From: Taudactylus pleione | Taxonomy: Eukaryota; Chordata; Amphibia; Anura; Myobatrachidae | Assembly: GCA_031769625.1 (NCBI GenBank) | Contig: JAUIMM010000719.1 | Location: 1,469,001 to 1,533,000 of the forward strand | DNA length: 64,000 bases | Reading direction: 5' to 3' | Shown: piece by piece, positions 56,236 through 64,000 of the stretch | Numbering within the stretch: the first letter of the stretch is position 1 | Layout: the number at the start of each line of letters is the position of its first letter | Notes under the pieces: model-generated | Seen by the model: the letters and a program-made list of their open reading frames with translations, nothing else | Told to the model about the DNA's origin: nothing | The model's database searches: none | Program-made: the position numbers and the translations under genes

Positions 56236-57964
56236 GACTTGCACTGGGACCCCGGCCGTACCCCCCTGAGCACTAATTAAGCTATTGGAAGTTTCCAGTG
56301 CTGTCTTCTTCATCCAGCGTCGGAAGCCGGGTCTTCTGCTGCAGGGTGAGTATGTCAGTGTGTGTGAGTGTTTGTTTGTATTTGTAAGTGTGTATGAGTG
56401 AATGTGTGTGTGCATGACTAAGTGTGTGTGACCCCTGGTTTGTGTGACCCCCAGTGTCTGTGTGCCCCAACCCTGGAATGGGCGCTGGGATAACTATATC
56501 TCCCAGCAGCCCTTGCCCCTCCGACCATCCCCTGGAGCCTCCCAGAAGCCCCCTTGGACTCCCAGCAGCCCCCTCTCCAGTGAGAAGATAGAGGAGAGCC
56601 ACCGGGAGCCGCGGAGACCACCGGAGACCCCCAGGCAGGTAAGTGCAGAATATTTTTTTTTGCTTACATGGCGAAGGGTTAACATACAAACAAGAATTAC
56701 AGCTGAAAACCCTGCATCCACTTTTTTTTAATTGGATACAGAGGGTATAGGGAGCGCGCATACCCGCAGTAATCCAAAATTGGGTGCCAGGGGTGCAAGG
56801 TTTTTTACCTCGCTATACCTCGCACGGAATTGAATATGCCTATAGAGTGGAAGTGGACAGAATACCAACTATATGTCATTTTTAAGAAGGGACATAATAT
56901 ATACGTTATTTCTTATACATAAGTGTGGAGCGCCTACACCTGTGTTCCTTCACATTTCTAAAATATTTGTATACCACCAAAATCTGACAATAAAATGTAA
57001 TGACATCAATATTGCAACCTGTGAACTTGAGGAATTAGTATTGTGACATTTGCCATCAGGAGTGGAAAATGTACATATTGCTTTAAATATGTGCACTAAA
57101 TAATTGAGAGCCATAAATATTTATAAATTCAGAATTCGGGCTTAGTAGACTTCCCTGCTTATCCTTGATTTGTTATCTATTCCATTTCTTATCCCACTAT
57201 AATAAATATCCCAGTATAACAGACTTACAGAAGATTTTAGGTATGTTGTGCAGCCTCGTGAGAAAGGAGAATGTTGAGAGCTCTGCTATTGTGTGTGTTT
57301 GTAATTTAAACTATTCCAGTTCACACTTCATTGTCATGGGTGGCATGTAGTCATAATAATAACATTTACATGTACATTCATAATGTCAACATCACCATGT
57401 CAACAGTTACAATGTCGACATTATTGAAATGTCATCATAGCCAATGGCAATGCCTTGTCCCACATTCGGCTTGTACACCAGAAGGAAATTACACCCAATG
57501 CAAATAGCAACTTCATGGAAAAGAAATAGAGAGGCGGCAGCCAAGTGAGAGCAATTTGCTTAGATACCTGGATATTGCTGAGCACAACAACTATTATCTT
57601 ACTCCGTAGGAAACACAGAGTGTAATCCATTGGTGGACACATGAGTTAATGAAGAACGTTCTCATATCTAACTTATTAATGACCTGTAAGAATGCGCATC
57701 ACATATAGTTAATGACTGGGATAAACTGGCTTCACCCATGTAGGTCTTGAACTGTGTTTGACAGAACAATGTATTTTTTCTGTTTAATATAATGCTTCCC
57801 TAATGAATTTGGACTGCGCTGCAGCCCCACCTCAGGATCCACCACTGGTTGCTATCATTAAGGGGTTCAATGGAAGTATAAACTCACTGGACATCATTTG
57901 TCTCCCATTTGCAGCCTTCTTGCCATTTGAAGTCTGTTTGGAGTTGTAGTAGGGAAGTGGTAAC
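56236..57964. other. Non-coding stretch with GT-rich and GC-rich parts
   Basis: 56345-56440 is (GTGTGA)-like low complexity. 56470-56650 is C/G-rich with splice-like sites (caggcaggtaagtgc) but no frame I recognise. 56830-57964 is AT-rich with nothing identified. Confidence 0.4.
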
Positions 57965-58609
57965 CAGGGCCGTAACTAGGGTGGTGCGACCTGTGCCATG
58001 GCCTCCCCTATCTCTTCCCTGGCCCTTCCCCATAAGGCCATGGCCCTCTCTCAGGTGCACTATGCTATGTCCCTATTTATCCCCAGCATGTCTTTGCCTC
58101 CCCTCTCTCTTCCCTGGCCCTTCCCCATGAGGCCATGGCCATCTCTCAGGTGCACTATATTATGTCCCTATTTATCCCCAGCATCTCCTGGCCTCCCCTA
58201 TCTCTTCCCTGGCCCTTCCCCATGAGGCCATGGCCCTCTCTCAGGTGCACTATATTATGTCCCTATTTATCCCCAGCATCTCCAGGCCTCCCCTATCTCT
58301 TCCCTGGCCCTTCCCCAGGAGGCCATGGCCCTCTCTCAGGTGCACTATATTATGTCCCTATTTATCCCCAGCATCTCCTGGCCTCCCCCTATCTCTTCCC
58401 TGGCCCTTCCCCATGAGGCCATGGCCCTCTCTCAGGTGCACTATATTATGTCCCTATTTATCCCCAGCATCTCCTGGCCTCCCCTATCTCTTCCTTGGCC
58501 CTTCCCTATAAGGCCATGACCCTTTTTCAGGTGCTTCTATTTTAAAAATGGGGGGGGCTGCCTATGCTCTCTCTGGCACAGGGCACCAAAAAGTCTACTT
58601 ATGGCTCTG
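57965..58609. mobile_element. hAT MITE containing a 95-bp minisatellite
   Basis: Flanked by the 8-bp duplication GTGGTAAC (57957-57964, 58610-58617). Ends are cagggccgtaactag and its inverse ctacttatggctctg. Most of the body is the tandem repeat described next. No transposase. Confidence 0.88.
57998..58525. repeat. 95-bp tandem repeat (about 5.5 copies)
   Basis: The unit holds ctctcaggtgcactatatta, tgtccctatttatccccagc, atctcctggcctcccctatc and tcttccctggcccttcccca. Copies begin near 58040, 58135, 58230, 58325 and 58421. Units are almost identical, so the expansion is recent. Pro/Leu/Ser-rich open frames arise from the repeat. Confidence 0.96.
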
Positions 58610-58617
58610 GTGGTAAC

Positions 58618-59507
58618 TTTCAGTTGTAAAGGTAGTCCCACTACTTACAGTATTTTTTTTAGAAAGACATCCACCTATTCTGAGTCATGGGAAGTAAGAG
58701 AATTCATTCCAGGCAGTCTTTCAAGATATATATGATTTTTATACATTGTATCCAAATAACATTTAGATTAAGTTAATTTGTTTCTTAGTGATGTACCTAT
58801 GTCTTTCTTCCGATTTTCACACATATTATAAGTTATTGATTATTGTTCAGGCTGGTTACCTTTAACAGTACATTCTAGGTAGATTTGGGTCGATTAGACT
58901 TGAGTATATTTTAAATTATTTTATTTCATATCTTAGATTAGGTCTGGTTTTATGTTTACATTTATGTGATTAAATATGTTATTTTAATTACAGACAGCGC
59001 TTCAATATCTATTTTTTTATTTTATTCACGTATCCCTTGATAGGCAGGTATAACCTATCTTGAATTTGGAGCAGCAGTCTCTTTTCTACATTTTGTTTAA
59101 ATATTATCAGCTGTGCACAGATCCAGCACCAGATTTTGTGTGTATATATGATTTTGGCTCTGATTTTGGCTGCAAAATACAGTACAATATGGGAATTACT
59201 GGGTATTTTTGTCATATGTTAGAATTTTAATTTTTATAAATTTTATATTTACTGAAGAGCAGGTGCAAGGATATCTTGTGAATTAAGGTCAAGATCCACA
59301 GTGAGATCATTAGGCAGTGGTGTGTAGAAAACCTTAGAATTTACAAGTCTTTTGGCTTTGGTAATATAATCTAATGCAATATATTCAAAATAACCAAATT
59401 ACCTACTTTATCAGCTTGTTTAATCACAATATTATCATTATCTATTAATTGTTTCACAGCCTCTACTCAAAAAAAATGTTTTTATAATTTTGACAATAAA
59501 AGAATTA
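58618..59507. other. AT-rich stretch, no feature seen
   Basis: Short frames only; no inverted repeats, splice-bounded exons or recognisable families. Confidence 0.45.
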
Positions 59508-60105
59508 GGTCCTGATTCAGAGCCGCTCGTAAGCGGCCGCTCGTTCGCTCCGAGCGATGTTGGCCAACTGCGCATGCGTACGGATCGTTATACGCATGCG
59601 CGAACCAGTCAGTGCGGTCGAAATTCATGTGCTCGCAAAATAGCGAATGCCTGAAAATTTGAGTGACAGAAAGAGGCGTATGTGGGTGGTAACAGGGGAA
59701 GGTGCTTGAAAACGGGGAGTGGAGATCCGAACGCAGGCGCGCTTAAAGGTCAAAATGGGCGTTTTATGGGTGTGCATAATTAAAACAGCAGCGTCATTGA
59801 CCATGTCACTGGGTTATTTTATAGCCAGAACTGCTCGCAAAATTGTGGTAGCAAAAACCAGCCACAAGAATAGAGAGCAGTTCATACGCTGGTCGATGTA
59901 CTCGATTAATCTAATAAATAGCGGACATGACGTAGGATGAAAGCGGCCAGGGGGCGTAGTTTCCCAAAAAACGACCGCAAGTTTTGTTCGCTCGTTCAGA
60001 CCTAGAGGCATGAACAGACCGCAAAGAGCGAACAGTTCATTTGAATAGCCACCCCTATTTTCTGGATGAGCGAGCGCTAATTGCGTCCGGCTCTGAATCA
60101 GGCCC
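59508..60105. mobile_element. Type-2 GGGCCTGATTCAGAGCC MITE, copy G
   Basis: TTA flanks both sides (59505-59507, 60106-60108). Ends ggtcctgattcagagccg and cggctctgaatcaggccc. Same length and internal order as copy H. Confidence 0.9.
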
Positions 60106-60389
60106 TTAGTACCAAGGTTAGCCTTTACCAGTTGATAGAAGATATCAACATGGCTCCCCTTAGACTCCAGAAAGATGTAAATGAGGTTTTGGAAACATCA
60201 GCCTCGGTACAGTATCTTACTACAAAAACAAACTTAAAAAGAGAATGCCAATACTAAGGTTTTAAACCTGACAAATTTCTGCTTCTAATTGAAGGGAATT
60301 AAAGGGAATAACTGTAACATTTCTAAAATATAAACCAGAAACAAACAAGGAAAGGAAGTGCTATTTGTCAGAAGAAAAGCCAGATCTCT

Positions 60390-61071
60390 GTGCACGGATG
60401 TAAATGTGGGATTATGAGCACTCCTGCACTGCCACCATCATCAACAGGTAACTGAGTCTGCAGTGTCCAGGACCTGCCAGAGCTCAGCAGGAGGCCTGAT
60501 CTTCAACATGTGCTACTGCAGGGAGGAAAGACGCCTTGTTCACACGTCTTTCCTCCCTGGTCTTGCTATTGAATTGATGCAACTCTGAGACTCCCACTGA
60601 TATTGCAGCCCTGCAGAGCCCACAGAGTATTGCAAGTATTCTATATCACCACTGCTACATTAGAGCGACATAGTTCTATTCCCCGCAAGTGCTGTTACCA
60701 CTCTGATGCCCGGTGCACTACAATGCCCAGTGATACCTTAATGCTCAAGGCTGCATCAATAGTACTGTTATATCCCAGTGTCTTATGCTACTTGTTGTTC
60801 TGCCTGGCTAAATAAATCTAAGACCTGGTGAAGCTGTACCACGTGTAGAGTAACCGCCTCCAGCATCAAATAACTGTGCCACACATTTACCACCTTATAT
60901 ATTCTGGGCCTATTATATTGACTGTTATAAGGTGGGAGTATTTACATAACATTAATTCCACCCATTGTCATTATACTGCACATCTCCGCTATTGCTACTC
61001 TGTTATTGGTTTATGAGACCAGCAGCCTCTAATTAACAGGTAATGGTACCCATACACTGACACTACCAACA
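60390..61071 (+). mobile_element. Probable 5' LTR of a decayed LTR retroelement
   Basis: Diverged direct copy of 62745-63349. Shared phrases include agctcagcaggaggcctga, caacatgtgctactgca, ccagcatcaaa-aactgtgc and gaccagcagcctc. A polyadenylation signal AATAAA sits at the same relative place (60810-60815 and 63113-63118), and both end ctaccaaca. The exact start is uncertain. Confidence 0.55.
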
Positions 61072-62744
61072 GGTTATGGCCCCAGTCATTGCTCAAAATT
61101 CATTCCTCACTCAAACGCCAGTTATTGCTCAAGCCCCAGATACAGACTTCAACTAGCGCAAGTGGTTGTTGAACCCAGGCTATCACCATGCCTGAATCCA
61201 CCTGCCAAAAGTCCAAATATAATATATATTGGTGTGGAACAAGCCAGTACCAAGATAAATAAATCTGCAAATTACATGGAGTAAGAGGATCTGAGTGAGC
61301 ATAGGCAGACCTTTATACGCCTGTTACAGTGCAGGGATCAGCATGAATTTTGAGTATCAGGCAGGTGCAGAAGACTATGCTAGATGGGAAATGCAGTTAC
61401 AATGAGAGAAGTTATGGAAAGTTGCTAGCAAGCCTGGTGATATTTCAAGCTTAGAAGAAGTAGATACGCTATTGGTCTAGCTATGGGATCACACATTTAT
61501 TTTATCATCCACAGTAAAGTAAAAGTAACTCTGCAAATGGCTTATAAAGGTAAAGAGCTACTAAGAAAAATTAACTTGAGGCAAATATTGTATGCAGCAA
61601 AGCTTAGTGCATGTAAGAGCATAAACAAGTATATAAACAAAATGTTAGCTCTTCAATGGGCATCATAATAGATGAGGAGGTTGCAATGGCAATAAAAAAA
61701 TGTTACACAAAAGCAATTCTTCCTTGTAGTAGCATTAGAGCCAAGTACTAAATTATTGCAGTTTCAAGAACACATACCTACAGATGGGTGCTAGTACTTG
61801 GGAACCAGTATTGGTACCAGTACCTGCTGACAAGCTGTTCTACTGTCAAAAAGAAACTAAAGGAAAGATGTTTCAAATGTCATAAGTTGGGATCTCCAAA
61901 TTCAAATCAAATATATCAAGTGATAACTAGTCACCTAAATGTGAGAGCAGGAATGAGTAAGCATTGAATGTAAAACATATACACCATAAGGACCGCTGGT
62001 ACATAGGGCTTCATTCAGAGCCGCTCGTAAGCGGCCGTTCACTCGTTCCGAGCGATGTTCGCACATCTGCGCATGCGTACGGATTGTAATACGCATGCAT
62101 GAACCAGTCAGTGCGGCCGAAAATGTTTGTTCGCTAAATAGCGAGTGCCTGCTATTTTGAGTGACAGGAGGAGGCATATGTGGGTGGTAACAGGGGAAGG
62201 TGCTTGAAAACGGGGAGTGGAATTCAGAACGCAGGCGTGCTTAAAGGTCAAAACGGGCGTTTTATGGGTGTGCATAATTAATACAGCAGCGTCATTGACC
62301 ACGTCACTTGGTTGTTTTATAGTCAGAACTGCTAGCAAGATTGCGGTATGAAAAACCAATCACAAGAATAGCGAGCAGTTCATACGCTGCTCGATGTACT
62401 CGATTAATCTAATAAATAGCGGATATGTCGTATGGTGCGAGCGGTCAAGGTGCGTTTTTTTCAAAATTACGGCCGCAAGTTTTGTTCGCTCGTTCAGACG
62501 TAGAGGCGTGAACAGACTGCAAAGAGCGAACGGTTCATTTGAATAGCCACCCCTTTTTTGTGAACGAACGACCGCAAATAGCGTCCGGCTCTGAATGAGG
62601 GCCATAGTTTCAGGGACCATTGGGCATTTTATCTATAACAAAAGTTTGTTCAAACATTAAAATCTGTGAGTCAGTAAAAGTCAGAGGAAGTGGAGACGCA
62701 GTTCTAGATGCCATAAACATCAAATGTCAAAGTGTGTGACACTC
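61072..62744 (+). mobile_element. Internal region of the LTR element, gag remnant with zinc knuckle, split by MITE H
   Basis: Near 61865 the plus strand reads RCFKCHKLG, the start of a CCHC zinc knuckle of retroelement Gag proteins, with the later His and Cys lost. Nearby, MNFEYQAGAEDYARWEMQ (61342) could be another Gag piece. No protease, reverse transcriptase or envelope region is present, so most of the internal sequence is deleted. Stops are frequent. The lineage (Ty3-like or retroviral) cannot be decided. Confidence 0.45.
62006..62603. mobile_element. Type-2 GGGCCTGATTCAGAGCC MITE, copy H
   Basis: ATA flanks both sides (62003-62005, 62604-62606). Ends gggcttcattcagagccg and cggctctgaatgagggcc. 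It sits inside the LTR element and is therefore younger. Confidence 0.9.
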
Positions 62745-63349
62745 ACGTTGTGTAACATGATGTGAGACAGTCTTGAGCAAAGGGGGGTGTTGGATGAGGA
62801 GCACTTCTGTGCTGGTTCCATCCTCAGTGTAACAGCTAACTGAGCTGGTGGTCTATAGAAAATTCCAAAGCTCAGCAGGAGGCCTGACCTCCAACATGTG
62901 CTACTGCACATGCCCACCTTGTTCGCATGTATTTTCGCCCTTCTGTTCCAATTAAAAGGACACACCTCTGAGACTTCCAGATATATACCATCCCAGCAGA
63001 GCTCTCAGACATGAGGGGCATATTTACCACTCTGATGCTGGGCTTCATCAATGCTACTATTTGTACACCTTTTATATTTGTGTATTAGGCTACTTGTTGC
63101 TCCACCTGGGTCAATAAATCACATATGGACTAACTGCCACCAGCATCAAACAACTGTGCAACACATTTAATATCTAATACTGTACACTCTGGCCTAGTGT
63201 AGTGACTCTAATCTAGTGGTACTATTTAAATAACCTTAATTCTACTCAGTGTCATTCTGCTGTATGTATTCACTACCTATACTCTGCTAATAGTTTATAA
63301 GACCAGCAGCCTCAAGTTAATAGGTTCCGGTCCCCATATTCTACCAACA
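62745..63349 (+). mobile_element. Probable 3' LTR of the decayed LTR retroelement
   Basis: Partner of 60390-61071 as described there. Divergence with several indels indicates an old insertion. A target duplication could not be recognised. Confidence 0.55.
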
Positions 63350-64000
63350 TTAAATGTCTAGTTTTTTTGCATACAGTGCATCTGCATCTGCCTTTCGGTG
63401 AAATTGTTGTGCTTTATGGTGGGAAATAAATGGCACAAATGTGTTCACTTGGAACTGCTCTTGCTTTTGGATATGTCATGGGAGTGTTGTGGGTGGGTAT
63501 TTAATACTTGGTGATATTCTGAGAGGTGTTTCTGGAGAATTGCAGCTACTGTAGATGGCTTCACTTGGCACTATGAGTTGATTTCAGTTGTAAGTGGGAA
63601 GCTACAAATTGAGGTTTTATGTACTGCTATTATAGAGGCTGTAGGAGGATTTTTTTTCCAGAAGTCACCTCTCAGGGGGTATATGATCAATGGACATGAA
63701 GTGAAAGTAAATCATGGTGTGTGTTTTTTGTAGCAAAATGTCTTGTTACCAGTGCAGTATTATTGTCCAAAGTATTAAATGTAATTTTTTTATTAGCATG
63801 AAAGAACATTTCATCTAGTCAAATGTGGTCACAGCGCAGTGCCTGTGTCATTATATATGTGTTTATATTAGGAGTTCACACTAAACTCCAAGCAGTTGCA
63901 GCTGATCACGATTGACAGTTTTATATTTATCCTTATTAGCGCCAGGAGCTGGGTAGCATTCTACCCTTTCCCCTCTTTTTTATTAGAGAAGTAATTTTGG
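63350..64000. other. AT-rich stretch to window end, no feature seen
   Basis: No open frame of note, tandem repeat or inverted repeat identified. Confidence 0.45.

Overview
The window is vertebrate nuclear DNA, most likely from a frog or other amphibian with a transposon-rich genome. That is inferred from small phase-1 exons separated by kilobases of intron, very long minisatellites, dense MITE families with clean 3-bp or 8-bp target duplications, hAT, Harbinger, Helitron and Penelope-like remains, and hammerhead-like RNA motifs. No bacterial or organellar gene is present. The species cannot be fixed from the sequence.

The only likely host gene lies on the minus strand. Five coding exons (32813-32521, 23850-23575, 18321-18256, 17066-17025, 10854-10807) join in one frame, every junction being a phase-1 intron with AG acceptor and GT donor. 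They encode at least 236 residues: an alternating beta/alpha N-terminal domain that may be Rossmann- or TIR-like, then a Ser-rich tail. The family is not recognised, and no stop-containing last exon was identified. A possible 5' UTR exon ends at 43035.

Layout. 1-4250: 46-bp satellite running off the left edge, with a decayed fringe containing a MITE. 5.2-5.67 kb: hairpin-chain MITE. 6.83-10.26 kb: 43-bp minisatellite with 16- and 19-unit higher-order duplications. 10.3-21 kb: intronic sequence with exons, diverged tandem tRNA-like repeats, piggyBac-like MITEs and a small hAT MITE. 22-28 kb: Penelope-like tail material, a host exon, a MITE, and a 2.66-kb Penelope-like inverted-repeat insertion carrying another MITE. 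28.5-29.65 kb: 33/34-bp minisatellite. 30.6-33.9 kb: telomere-like C-rich and G-rich tracts and the first coding exon. 34.0-42.4 kb: nested hATs, the outer one holding a 48-bp minisatellite and a 4.7-kb BED-finger hAT transposase element. 44.4-45.3 kb: Helitron helicase remnant. 46.46-52.79 kb: a 6.3-kb Harbinger element with a broken DDE nuclease and an opposing spliced SANT/Myb-like gene. 53.3-55.7 kb: Penelope-like insertions. 57.97-58.6 kb: hAT MITE with a 95-bp minisatellite. 59.5-63.35 kb: two MITEs and a decayed LTR element.

The most striking unlabelled structure is a set of five hammerhead-ribozyme-like motifs (22.1, 26.2, 45.6, 53.4 and 55.4 kb). Four have a pairable stem I, and all have a CUGANGA-like core, stem II, GAAA and a very short stem III. 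Two sit directly inside the inverted terminal arms of insertions flanked by 13- and 14-bp direct repeats, as expected for Penelope-like retroelements.
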